A stretch of 32,064 nt of DNA from Cryptosporangium minutisporangium (GTDB lineage: Bacteria > Actinomycetota > Actinomycetes > Mycobacteriales > Cryptosporangiaceae): the NCBI RefSeq assembly GCF_039536245.1, contig NZ_BAAAYN010000021.1, positions 1-32,064 on the forward strand, given 5' to 3'. This document shows, piece after piece, positions 10,356 to 18,466 of this stretch. A model generated the notes under the pieces. That model did not search any database, was not told where the DNA came from, and was given only the letters and a program-made list of their open reading frames with translations. The position numbers and the translations under genes are program-made. The stretch's first letter is position 1. Every line of letters starts with the position of its first letter.

Positions 10356-10400
10356 CCGTCTCTCCGCTGAAGATCACCGAACGAAGGGGCACCCACCGCC

Positions 10401-11189
10401 GTGGCCATGCAGTTCTATGCCTCGCCCGAGCAGCTCATGCGCGACCGCTCGGAGTTCGCGCGCAAGGGGATCGCGCGCGGTCGCAGTGTGGTCGTGCTCA
10501 GCTACGCCGGGGGCGTGCTGTTCGTCGCCGAGAACACGTCCAACGCGCTCCACAAGGTCAGCGAGATCTACGACCGCATCGGCTTCGCCGCGGTCGGTAA
10601 GTACAACGAGTTCGAGGCCCTGCGCCAGGGCGGCGTCCGCTACGCCGACCTGCGGGGCTACTCCTACGACCGCCGCGACGTGACCGCACGGGGCCTGGTC
10701 AACGCCTTCGCGCAGCAGCTCGGTGCGATCTTCGGTGAGCAGTCGAAGCCGTTCGAGGTCGAGGTCTGCGTCGCGCAGGTCGGGGCCGAGGCCGCGGCGG
10801 ACGAGCTCTACCGGCTCACCTACGACGGCTCGGTCAGCGACGAGCCGGGCTTCGTCGCGATGGGCGGGCAGTCCGAGGCGATCGCCTCCACCCTGCGCGA
10901 GCGGCACGACACCGAGCTCGACCTGCGGGCGACGCTGAAGATCGCGGTCGACGCGCTGGCGTCGATCGGCGGCGAGAACGGGAACCCGCGGACGATCTCC
11001 GCGGCTCAGCTCGAGGTCGCGGTCCTCGACCGCACCCGGCCGGGCCGGGCGTTCCGCCGGCTCATCGGTGCGGCCCTGGAGGGCCTGCTCGCCTCCGAAA
11101 CCACGTCGGGGGACGCTGAGAGCGAGGCGTCGTCCGAGGCTGCGGAGTCAGCTGGGGACACCGACTCCGCGGAGTCGTCGGACTCCTGA
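10401..11189 (+). CDS. prcA: 20S proteasome alpha subunit
   Basis: Non-catalytic subunit of the outer heptameric rings, which gate the proteasome and receive the Arc C-terminus. The 262-residue protein starts with the gate segment and alpha signature ([24 protein letters not shown]). It contains GGVLFVAEN, the [15 protein letters not shown] helix and [10 protein letters not shown]. The last 35 or so residues are a Ser/Glu/Ala/Asp-rich disordered tail, longer than the core needs. GTG 10401 has GAAGGGG 11 bases upstream; ATG 10407 is a close alternative. A terminator follows the gene. pafA, often just downstream in other actinobacteria, is not here. Confidence 0.97.
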   Translation: MAMQFYASPEQLMRDRSEFARKGIARGRSVVVLSYAGGVLFVAENTSNALHKVSEIYDRIGFAAVGKYNEFEALRQGGVRYADLRGYSYDRRDVTARGLVNAFAQQLGAIFGEQSKPFEVEVCVAQVGAEAAADELYRLTYDGSVSDEPGFVAMGGQSEAIASTLRERHDTELDLRATLKIAVDALASIGGENGNPRTISAAQLEVAVLDRTRPGRAFRRLIGAALEGLLASETTSGDAESEASSEAAESAGDTDSAESSDS

Positions 11190-11211
11190 CGCCGTTCCAC
11201 ACCCGCACGGC

Positions 11212-11249
11212 TCGGGCCGCCCCGGACAGGGCGGCCCGACTCGTTTCTC
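11212..11249 (+). terminator. Rho-independent terminator after prcA
   Basis: TCGGGCCGCCC (11212-11222) pairs perfectly with GGGCGGCCCGA (11229-11239) around CGGACA, an 11-bp stem followed by CTCGTTTCTC. It closes the prcBA unit 22 bases after the stop. Confidence 0.85.
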
Positions 11250-11298
11250 GGCGCGACCGGTGCGGGTCGGGGAGGCCTGACGGACCGCCGCGGGAAAT

Positions 11299-11317
11299 CC
11301 TGTCACCGGGTGGCAGG
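11299..11317. promoter_or_regulatory. Operator-like inverted repeat before the WYL regulator gene
   Basis: CCTGTCACC-G-GGTGGCAGG is a 9-bp inverted repeat with one mismatch, flanked by AAAT and AAAG. It ends 21 bases before the start codon of the next gene. HTH-WYL regulators often control their own promoter through palindromes close to the start, so this is a candidate autoregulatory site. The assignment is inference from position and symmetry. Confidence 0.55.
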
Positions 11318-11338
11318 AAAGCGGGCCACACTGAACCC

Positions 11339-12328
11339 GTGCGTGCCGACCGACTGCTCTCGCTGCTCCTGCTGATCCAGACGCGGGGGCGGATGACCGC
11401 GCAGGAGCTCGCGGACGAGCTGGAGGTCTCGGTACGCACGGTGTACCGGGACGTCGAGGCACTCAGCGCGGCCGGGGTACCGCTCTACGCCGACCGCGGG
11501 CCGGCGGGCGGCTACCAGCTGGTGGACGGTTACCGGACGAAGCTCACCGGCCTCACCATCGATCAGGCGGAGTCGCTGTTCCTGGTGGGCATGCCCGGCC
11601 CCGCCGCCGCGCTCGGGCTCGGCACCGAGCTGGCCGCGACCGAGCTCAAGCTGCTGGCCGCGCTGCCGGGTGAGCTCCGTACCCGAGCCGAACGGATGCG
11701 GGAGCGTTTCCACCTCGACGCGCCGGGCTGGTTCCGGGAGGCCGAGCACGTACCGCACCTCGGGTCGCTCGCCGACGCGGTGTGGAACCAGCGCCGCATC
11801 CGGGCGCGCTACCGGCGCTGGCGGGCACCCCGTGAGGTGGAGCGCGTGTGGGACCCGCTGGGCGTCGTCCTGAAGGCGGGGGTGTGGTATTTCGTGGCCC
11901 GCACGGTGCCGGAGTCCGGGGACTCCGAGGTGCGGGCGTACAAGGTGTCGCACCTGCTCGACGTGGAGGCGCTACCGGAGCGGTTCGAGCGCCCCGAGGG
12001 GTTCGACCTGGCCGAGTACTGGCAGGAGTGGACGCAGCGGTTCGAGCGCAACCTGATCCGGGGGACCGCGGAGGTCCGGCTCTCGCCGCAAGGGCTGGAG
12101 CGGTTGCAGCACCTCCTCGGGGGCCCTGCCATGGTGCAGGCTGCCCGGGCGAACGCCGAGCCCCCGGACGAGGACGGCTGGTTGCGCACCGCGATTCCGG
12201 TCGAGCACCTCCGCAAGGCGCACGGCGACTTCCTGGCGCTCGGCGCGGACGTCGAGGTGCTCGGCCCACCGGAGTTGCGCACGATGATCGTCGGCACGGT
12301 GAAGGCGCTCGCAGCCCGGTACTGCTGA
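11339..12328 (+). CDS. HTH-WYL domain transcriptional regulator (YafY-like)
   Basis: A 329-residue DNA-binding regulator. Residues 1-55 form an HTH_11/DeoR-type winged helix (ADRLLSLLLLIQTRGRMTAQ, then ELADELEVSVRTVYRDVEAL), followed by the wing GPAGGYQL. The WYL ligand-binding domain occupies the rest, with the characteristic block VWDPLGVVLKAGVWYFVART and a C-terminal extension. The start GTG 11339 has only a distant AGG; the mRNA may be leaderless. It follows prcA on the same strand but behind a terminator, so it is probably a separate unit. PafB and PafC are also WYL proteins, but this one resembles the generic YafY group rather than them. The ligand and targets are unknown. Confidence 0.85.
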   Translation: MRADRLLSLLLLIQTRGRMTAQELADELEVSVRTVYRDVEALSAAGVPLYADRGPAGGYQLVDGYRTKLTGLTIDQAESLFLVGMPGPAAALGLGTELAATELKLLAALPGELRTRAERMRERFHLDAPGWFREAEHVPHLGSLADAVWNQRRIRARYRRWRAPREVERVWDPLGVVLKAGVWYFVARTVPESGDSEVRAYKVSHLLDVEALPERFERPEGFDLAEYWQEWTQRFERNLIRGTAEVRLSPQGLERLQHLLGGPAMVQAARANAEPPDEDGWLRTAIPVEHLRKAHGDFLALGADVEVLGPPELRTMIVGTVKALAARYC

Positions 12329-12439
12329 CGCGCGCCCGCGCCGCGGAAACGGATCTAGTACGGTGCGTACCGCCGACCAGAGTCGGACATAGCGGGCACG
12401 TCACGGGCGCGGAGTGCGCGCGGTACGGACGGGGGTGCG

Positions 12440-13342
12440 GTGGCGACGAGGCGGCGAACCCTGCTGAAGGCTGCGTGCGCGATCGTGAGCCTGAGCGTCG
12501 CCGGTGGCCTGGTCGCGATCGTGCCGGCGATCGCGGCTCCGGCGGCCGGACGTCCGTCGACCCGGTGCGTGGTCGCCGACCGGCGGCTGGGCCAGATCAG
12601 CGGCCTGGTCGAGCGTCCCGGGGGGTTCTCGGTCGTCAACGACACCGGGCCGGTCGTCTGGCGTCTGGACGCCGGGTGCCGCCCGATCCGGCGGACCGTG
12701 CTCCGGCCGCCGGCACCGCACGACCCGGACGCCGCTCCGTTCGGCGGGAAGCGCTTCGATACCGAGGACATCGCGCTCGACGCGGCCGGGGCGTTCTGGA
12801 TCGCCGACATCGGCGGGAACACGACGTACCGGGTCGCGGTGTCGCTGTTCCGCTGGCGAGTGGGTACGGCGGCGACCGCGGTGCACCGGTACGACCTGCG
12901 ATACCCCGACGGCGCGCACGATGCGGAGGCGATGCTGGTCACCCGCCGCGGAGCGGTCGTCCTGGTCACGAAGACGGCCCAGGCGGCGGGGGTCTACGTC
13001 GCCGATGCACCGTTGCGCCCGACCGGGTGGCTGCGGCTGGTCGGGCGCTTCGACGTCCGGCAGGCGTGCCCGACGTGCCGGGCACGCAGTCGGTTGATCA
13101 CCGGGGGAGCGGTGTCGAGGGACGGCACCCGGGCGGTGCTGCGAACCTACGACCGGGCGTTCGAGTGGCACACGCCGGACGGGAACATCGCCAGGGCGAT
13201 CGTGACGCGCGTGCCGCGTCAGATTCGGCTGCCTGCCAGCCGCCAGGGCGAGGCGATCGCCTACACCACCGACGCCCGGACGCTGCTCACCGCGACCGAG
13301 CGCATCCCGGCGCCGATAACAGCGGTGCCGGTGCGCCGCTGA
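12440..13342 (+). CDS. Exported propeller-like protein of unknown function
   Basis: A 300-residue protein with an N-terminal export signal: RRRTLLK followed by a long hydrophobic run to AIAAPAAG. The RRTLLK pattern resembles a twin-arginine signal, so Tat export is possible. The mature part has blade-like segments such as FDTEDIALDAAGAFWIADIGGN and HDAEAMLVTRRGAVVLVTK, typical of beta-propeller proteins. Four Cys residues may form disulfides (two near the start, CPTC in the middle). GTG 12440 is preceded by GGGGG. The gene stands between the WYL regulator (111 bases upstream) and the convergent Spo0M gene (28 bases downstream). No enzymatic residues could be assigned. Confidence 0.7.
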   Translation: MATRRRTLLKAACAIVSLSVAGGLVAIVPAIAAPAAGRPSTRCVVADRRLGQISGLVERPGGFSVVNDTGPVVWRLDAGCRPIRRTVLRPPAPHDPDAAPFGGKRFDTEDIALDAAGAFWIADIGGNTTYRVAVSLFRWRVGTAATAVHRYDLRYPDGAHDAEAMLVTRRGAVVLVTKTAQAAGVYVADAPLRPTGWLRLVGRFDVRQACPTCRARSRLITGGAVSRDGTRAVLRTYDRAFEWHTPDGNIARAIVTRVPRQIRLPASRQGEAIAYTTDARTLLTATERIPAPITAVPVRR

Positions 13343-13370
13343 GCCCAGGTCGCCCGGCGGGTGCGCGCTC

Positions 13371-14375
13371 TCAGAAGAAGTCGCCTTCCTCGTCGTCGCC
13401 GAAGACCGCATCGCCGGCCTCGTCGAGCATCTCGCCCGCGACCATGCCGCCGACGAAGCCGGCCGCCGCGCCGCCGGCCACGGCTCCCATCCCCAGGCCG
13501 CCGCGGTGCCTCCGGTGGCCGTGGTGCCCGTATCCGTGGCTGCCGTGCGCGCCGAAAGCCGCGGGCCCACCGAGCGCGCCGTGCCCGCTGAACGCCCCGT
13601 GGGCGCTCGTCAGCAACTGCTGCAGCCAGCCGTCGAGGTACCCGGCCCAGTCGGTGTTGCCGGCGGTCGCATAGTCGATCCGCAGGTGGTGGAACGTGTC
13701 CGCGCCGCCGCTGAACAGCCCGCCGCGCTTGTCGACTTCGAGCACGACGTCCACCGCGTGCGGGCCCGCGACGAACGTCAGCTCGAGCTCGTTGAGCCGC
13801 CCGGCGTACTGCGGTGCGGGGAAGAACTCGATCTCCTGGTAGAACGGCAGCTGCTGCGGCACGCCCCGCAGCTGCCCGTACTCGACGTCCGCACTGCGGA
13901 ACGTGAACCCGAGCCGGGCGACCGCGTCCAGGAACAACTCCTGAGCGGGCAGCGGGTGGATCGCGACCGGGTCGAGGTCACCGGCGTCGATCGCCTTCGC
14001 CACCGCGACCTCCGTCCGCAGCCCGACGGCCATGCCGCGCAGCGCCTGGCCGAACACCGCGGTGACCGGGGCCTCCCACGGCACCGCGAACTGGAACGGG
14101 ATCGACCGGTCGGTGTTCGCCGGCAGCTCGAAACCGCCGCTGAGCGGCAGCCGGGCGAACTCCACGCCGCCGGCCTGCTCGTGCTCGCCGCCCTCGAACT
14201 CGACCCGGGTGACGAGGCCCAGCTCGATGCGTTCGATCGTCACGGTCCGATCTCCACCCCGGAGCCGGACCTCACCCCGCAGCAGCCCGCCGGGCTGGCA
14301 GTCGCCGCGTTCCAGCACGGTGTCGACGGACGGTCCGCCGGCACCGAACGCGTGCATCAACTTCCGAAAGACCAC
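13371..14375 (-). CDS. Spo0M-family (arrestin-like) protein
   Basis: A 334-residue homologue of Bacillus sporulation-control protein Spo0M, a cytoplasmic arrestin-fold protein. The N-terminus VVFRKLMHAFGAGGPSVDTV, with LERGDCQPGGLLRGEVRLRGG, matches the family pattern. The family fold continues through SIPFQFAVPWEAPVT and LRTEVAVAKAIDAGDLDPV. After the fold comes a His/Gly-rich stretch (about residues 265-300), a Gly/Ala-rich segment and an acidic end with EEGDFF. GTG 14375 is preceded by GAGGAG at good spacing; the in-frame GTG at 14393 is less likely. The His-rich linker could bind metal, which is speculation. A role in this organism, whether sporulating or not, cannot be read from the sequence. 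Confidence 0.85.
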   Translation of the reverse strand: MVFRKLMHAFGAGGPSVDTVLERGDCQPGGLLRGEVRLRGGDRTVTIERIELGLVTRVEFEGGEHEQAGGVEFARLPLSGGFELPANTDRSIPFQFAVPWEAPVTAVFGQALRGMAVGLRTEVAVAKAIDAGDLDPVAIHPLPAQELFLDAVARLGFTFRSADVEYGQLRGVPQQLPFYQEIEFFPAPQYAGRLNELELTFVAGPHAVDVVLEVDKRGGLFSGGADTFHHLRIDYATAGNTDWAGYLDGWLQQLLTSAHGAFSGHGALGGPAAFGAHGSHGYGHHGHRRHRGGLGMGAVAGGAAAGFVGGMVAGEMLDEAGDAVFGDDEEGDFF

Positions 14376-14534
14376 GACATCTCCTCGGACCAAGGCCGCT
14401 CAGGTGTGTTTCCTACCCTTGTGCCCGTTCCAACGGGCGCGGTGACGGGGCAGTTCCCGGCCTCTCCCGCACCAAACCGATGTCCGGATCCGCGGGCTAC
14501 TGGTCGCTGCGAACGGGTGGGACCGAGCCGTGGC

Positions 14535-15941
14535 TCAGAGCGGCGGGCGGCGCCTGCCGTGCCCGGTCGCGGCCTCGAACGCCGCCGCGACCTGCAGCGT
14601 CAGCAGGTCGGAGCGTGGGCGGGTGACGATCTGCAGACCGACCGGCAGGCCGTCCGGGGTGAAGCCGGCCGGCACCGAGATCGCCGGGGCGCCGAGCACC
14701 GTCACGTGGTACGCCGAGCGCATCCAGTCCAGGTAGGAGTGCTGATCCTGCCCGGCGATGATCTCCGGGTACTCCTCGTCGACGTCGAACGGCGGCACCT
14801 GGCTGACCGGCGCGATCAGCACGTCGTAGGAGTCGAAGAACGCCGCTGCCGCTCGGTAGGTGCGCGCCCAGGCGGTGGTGGCCTGCCAGACGTCGGCGCC
14901 GCTGAGCTTCCGTCCTACTTCGATGTTCCAGGCCAGCGCCGGTTTGAACAGCTCCGGCCGGCGGTCGAACCGGTCTCCGAACTGCAGCGCGAATGCGTTC
15001 GCGCGAAGCGTCCGGAACACGAACTCGGCGTCGGAGAGGTCGGGGGTCGCCTCCTCGACGACGCACCCCAGCTCGGCGAAGACCGCCGGGGCACCGGCCA
15101 GGACGTCCGCGACGACCGGCTCGACCGGCAGCCCGCCGAGCGTCGGGCTCCAGGCGACCCGCAGCCCGGCCAGGTTCCGCTCGAGCGGAACCCGGAACGC
15201 CGCGCCGGGGGTCTCGAGCGCGATCGGCGAGCGGGGATCGGGACCGGCGATCACCGAGAGCAGCAGCGCGACGTCGGCCACGGTGCGCCCCATCGGTCCG
15301 GACGTGCCGAGCGTGTCCCACGGGTTGTCGGTCGGGTGGGACGGCACCCGGCCGGGCGTCGGCCGGAATCCGACCACGTTGCAGAACGAGGCGGGGTTGC
15401 GCAGCGAGCCGCCCATGTCGCTGCCGTCGGCGATCGGCGTCAGCCCGGCGGCGAGCGCCGCGGCCGCACCGCCGCTACTGCCTCCGGCCGAGCGACCCAG
15501 GTCGTAGGGGTTGCGGGTGGTGCCGAACAGCGTGTTGAACGTGTGCGACCCGGCGGCGAACTCGGGGACGTTCGTCTTGCCGATCCGGACCGCGCCGGCG
15601 TCCTGGATCCGTTCGACGATCAGCTCGTCGGAGGCCGGGACGTAGTCGGCGAGCAGGGGCGAACCGTAGGTGGTCCGCATCCCGGCGGTGTCGTGGGTGT
15701 CCTTGAACGCGATCGGGAGGCCGTGCAGCGGGCCGGGCTCGGCGCCGCGCGCGACCGCTTCGTCGGCGGCCGCGGCGGCGGCGAGGGCGCCCTCGGCGTC
15801 CAGGGTCACGATCGCGTTGATCGCCGGGTTGACCCGGTCGATCCGGTCGAGGTGGGCCGCGACGACGTCCCGGGCGGAGACTTCCCGGCGGCGCAGCCGC
15901 TGCGCCAAGTCGGTCGCGTCCAGGGCACAGAGCTCATCCAT
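14535..15941 (-). CDS. Amidase-signature hydrolase
   Basis: A 468-residue cytosolic amidase-signature enzyme that hydrolyses a carboxamide to acid and ammonia. The Ser-cisSer-Lys triad is visible: K80 in GLPIAFKDTHDTAG, cis-S155 in GRSAGGSSGG and nucleophile S179 in DMGGSLRNPA. Ser-to-Ser spacing of 24 residues matches characterised members. The start of the family fold (LCALDATDLAQRLRRREVSA) follows directly after ATG 15941; GTG 15977 is a possible longer start. It lies 101 bases after the ABC ATPase gene on the same strand, and no strong terminator lies between. It is probably the last gene of the importer operon, releasing nitrogen or a side group from the imported compound. The substrate is unknown. 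Confidence 0.9.
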   Translation of the reverse strand: MDELCALDATDLAQRLRRREVSARDVVAAHLDRIDRVNPAINAIVTLDAEGALAAAAAADEAVARGAEPGPLHGLPIAFKDTHDTAGMRTTYGSPLLADYVPASDELIVERIQDAGAVRIGKTNVPEFAAGSHTFNTLFGTTRNPYDLGRSAGGSSGGAAAALAAGLTPIADGSDMGGSLRNPASFCNVVGFRPTPGRVPSHPTDNPWDTLGTSGPMGRTVADVALLLSVIAGPDPRSPIALETPGAAFRVPLERNLAGLRVAWSPTLGGLPVEPVVADVLAGAPAVFAELGCVVEEATPDLSDAEFVFRTLRANAFALQFGDRFDRRPELFKPALAWNIEVGRKLSGADVWQATTAWARTYRAAAAFFDSYDVLIAPVSQVPPFDVDEEYPEIIAGQDQHSYLDWMRSAYHVTVLGAPAISVPAGFTPDGLPVGLQIVTRPRSDLLTLQVAAAFEAATGHGRRRPPL

Positions 15942-16042
15942 GCCCCCGAGCTTCGCCCGCGGCGGTCGCCGTGTCACTGGGCGACCCTGCCGCGCCGCGC
16001 GGCGGATCCACGGCAGGAAGTGCCAGCCGTCGGGCCGGGACG

Positions 16043-16843
16043 TCAGTCGGTGGCCGGGGCAGGGGCTCGCTTCTTCGCGGCCTGGATCTCCGCGTAGACG
16101 TGGGCGCGCAGCTCGGTGAAGCGCGGATCCGCCCGGGTGGTCAGCTGGTCACGCGCGGCGGGCAGGTCCACCGACAGCGTCTCCTGCACCACGGTCGGCG
16201 CCGACGACAGCACGATCACTCGCTCCCCGAGGTACACCGCCTCGTCGATGTCGTGCGTGACGAACAGGATCGTCACCCCGAACTTCTGCCAGATCGACCG
16301 GATCAGGTCCTCCAGGTCGGCCCGGGTCTGCGCGTCCACCGCCGCGAACGGCTCGTCCATCAGCATCACCGACGGCTGGTAGGCCACCGCGCGCGCGATC
16401 GCCACCCGCTGCTGCATGCCGCCGGAGAGCTGCCACGGGTAGGCGTCGCCGCGGTCGGCGAGCCCCACCGCGCTGAGCGCCTCGTCGATCAGCCGGTTCC
16501 GCTCGGCGCGGCCGAGCTTCTTCTCCTTGAGCGGCAGCTCGACGTTGCGTCGGACGGTGAGCCACGGGAACAGGCTCCGTCCGTACTCCTGGAAGACGAC
16601 GGCCAGATCGGCGGGCGGTGCCGTCACCGGTGTGCCGGAGAGCGTCACCGTGCCTCCGGACGGTCGCATCAGCCCGGCGGCGCACTTGAGCAGCGTCGTC
16701 TTGCCGCACCCGGAGGGGCCGACCAGGCAGACGAGTTCGCCGGCGGCCAGCGCGACGCTGACGTCGCGGATCGCCTCGAAATCCCCGTACGACTTCCGTA
16801 AGCCGGTGATCTCGAGCAGTGCTGTCTCCGTCTGGGCGGCCAT
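16043..16843 (-). CDS. ABC importer ATP-binding protein (SsuB/TauB type)
   Basis: A 266-residue ATPase that powers the two permeases encoded just upstream. Motifs are complete: Walker A GPSGCGKT (42-49), Q-loop VVFQEYGRSLFPWLTV, signature LSGGMQQR (139-146), Walker B VMLMDEP (159-165) and the switch His in THDIDEA (H197). The FPWLTV and DIDEAVYL forms are typical of nitrate/sulfonate/taurine importers. The gene begins four bases after the permease stop, so translation is probably coupled. It needs the partner permeases and lipoprotein to function. Confidence 0.95.
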   Translation of the reverse strand: MAAQTETALLEITGLRKSYGDFEAIRDVSVALAAGELVCLVGPSGCGKTTLLKCAAGLMRPSGGTVTLSGTPVTAPPADLAVVFQEYGRSLFPWLTVRRNVELPLKEKKLGRAERNRLIDEALSAVGLADRGDAYPWQLSGGMQQRVAIARAVAYQPSVMLMDEPFAAVDAQTRADLEDLIRSIWQKFGVTILFVTHDIDEAVYLGERVIVLSSAPTVVQETLSVDLPAARDQLTTRADPRFTELRAHVYAEIQAAKKRAPAPATD

Positions 16844-16847
16844 GACG

Positions 16848-17627
16848 CTAGTTCCCTCCGTCGCGCGCGGCCCGGCGGAGGCCGAAGTACCAGCGCAGGA
16901 TTACCCGTTCAGCGAGGCCGAACAGACCGGCCAGCAGGATGCCCAGCAGGCCGAGCAGGATGATCCCGGTCCACATCTCGGGGATCGCGTAGCCCCGCTG
17001 GAACTGGACGATCGTGAACCCGAGGCCGCTGGACGCCGCGAACATCTCGCTGATCACCATCAGGATGATCGCGATCGCCAGCGCTTGGCGGAGGCCGGTC
17101 ATGATCTGCGGGCTGGCCCCACGCAGCACCAGCGTGCGCAGCCGGGTGAGCCCGCTGATCCGGTAGGCGCGGCACACCTCGTCGAGCACCGGGTCGACGG
17201 CACGGACACCCTCGATCGTGTTGAGCAGCACCGGCCAGACGCAGCCGAAGACGATGACGGTGACCTTCATCGTGTTGTCGATCCCGGCGAACAGCATCAC
17301 GACCGGAATGAGCACCGGAGGCGGCACCGCGCGCAGGAACTCCAGCACCGGCTCGCTGTAGGCGCGCAGCCGTGGCGAGAGGCCGATCGCGGTTCCGGCG
17401 GCGACGCCGACCAGCCCGGCGATCGCGAACCCCGCGAGCAGCCGGACGACGCTGGGCAGCACGTCGGCGCGGAGCGTGGCCGGCGTCCAGGTCGGACCGA
17501 ACGCCCGGACCACGGCGTCCGGCGTCGGCAGGTAGAAGTTCTGACCGCCGGCGCTGGCGGCCCACCAGACGCCGATCAGGATCACCGGGAGCAGGAACCA
17601 CCGGAGCGGCTTCAGGACCAGGCTCAT
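16848..17627 (-). CDS. ABC importer permease (SsuC type), distal
   Basis: A 259-residue inner-membrane permease with about six helices, of the BPD_transp_1 family. The cytoplasmic EAA loop, which docks onto the ATPase, is EVCRAYRISGLTRLRTLVLRG. The segment LRAVPPPVLIPVVMLFAGID is typical of the SsuC/TauC subfamily. ATG 17627 overlaps the stop of the preceding permease gene in ATGA and has GAGG seven bases upstream, so this start is favoured over the 11-residue longer GTG form. With the other permease it would form a heterodimeric channel. Confidence 0.93.
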   Translation of the reverse strand: MSLVLKPLRWFLLPVILIGVWWAASAGGQNFYLPTPDAVVRAFGPTWTPATLRADVLPSVVRLLAGFAIAGLVGVAAGTAIGLSPRLRAYSEPVLEFLRAVPPPVLIPVVMLFAGIDNTMKVTVIVFGCVWPVLLNTIEGVRAVDPVLDEVCRAYRISGLTRLRTLVLRGASPQIMTGLRQALAIAIILMVISEMFAASSGLGFTIVQFQRGYAIPEMWTGIILLGLLGILLAGLFGLAERVILRWYFGLRRAARDGGN

Positions 17628-18466
17628 ACCGGCACCTCGCGGCGTACGGACGCGTGCCACCGCAGCAGCCTGCGCTCTCCGGCCCGGACGCCGACGTTGA
17701 CCAGGACACCGAGCACACCGGTGGTGAGCACCAGCGCGTACACCAGCGCCGGCTCGGTCCCGGACCGGGCGACCGCGATCTCCGCACCGAGGCCGGGCGC
17801 ACCGATGACCAGCTCCACGGTCACCGCAAGGATCAGCGCGACGGCGGCGCCGAGCCGGACCCCGGTGAGCACGTACGGCAGGGCCGACGGCCAGGTGACG
17901 TGCCGGATCCGCGCCCAGCGGCTGAACCGGAACGAACGCGCGGTCTCCTCGGCGACCGGGTCGACGTCCGCGACACCGGCCAGGACCTGGACGTAGATCT
18001 GCCAGAACGCCGCGTAGACGACGAGCAGCAGCGTCGAGCCGAGCCCGGTGCCGTACACGATCACCGCGAGCGGGATCAGCGCGACCGACGGGATCGGACG
18101 GAGGAACTCCACGGTCGACGTCGTGAACGCCCGGACTGCGGGAAGCAGCGCGAGCGAGAATCCCAGCACGATCGCGAGGGCGGTGGCGATCAACAGCCCG
18201 AGCAGCCAGGCGTAGACGGTCTCGCCGATCGCGGTCCAGTACGCGCTGGTGCCCGCCTCCCGGACCAGTACCCGCAGCACGGTGGAGACCGGGGGAAGGT
18301 CGGTCGAGGACACCAGGCCGATCCGGGGCGCGATCTCCCAGACCGCCAGTGCGATCAGCGCGCCGACGGCGCCGCGGACCGCGTTCGACCCGGCGCGTTC
18401 ACGCCGCGCCGCCCCGGTCACCGCAGCGGGTGCGGTCACCGGGGCAGCGGGGGACTCAGTCTGCAT
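17624..18466 (-). CDS. ABC importer permease (SsuC type), proximal
   Basis: A 280-residue membrane permease related to the next gene. About 30 N-terminal residues rich in Ala, Pro and Arg precede the first helix. The EAA loop reads EETARSFRFSRWARIRHVTW, and FLRPIPSVALIPLAVIVYGTG is the family signature region. ATG 18466 lies inside the end of the lipoprotein gene (11-base overlap) and its stop overlaps the next permease start by four bases, so the genes are translationally coupled. Two different permeases suggest a heterodimer. Confidence 0.93.
   Translation of the reverse strand: MQTESPAAPVTAPAAVTGAARRERAGSNAVRGAVGALIALAVWEIAPRIGLVSSTDLPPVSTVLRVLVREAGTSAYWTAIGETVYAWLLGLLIATALAIVLGFSLALLPAVRAFTTSTVEFLRPIPSVALIPLAVIVYGTGLGSTLLLVVYAAFWQIYVQVLAGVADVDPVAEETARSFRFSRWARIRHVTWPSALPYVLTGVRLGAAVALILAVTVELVIGAPGLGAEIAVARSGTEPALVYALVLTTGVLGVLVNVGVRAGERRLLRWHASVRREVPV

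Noticed and set aside
11339-12328. PafB or PafC, the WYL regulators usually near pafA
   Set aside because: The N-terminal sequence and the single-gene arrangement fit the general YafY-like group. There is no second WYL gene in tandem and no pafA beside it.
15964-15986. Terminator between the ABC ATPase and amidase genes
   Set aside because: GGTCGCC-N9-GGCGACC is only seven pairs with a large loop and no T-run, too weak to call a terminator.
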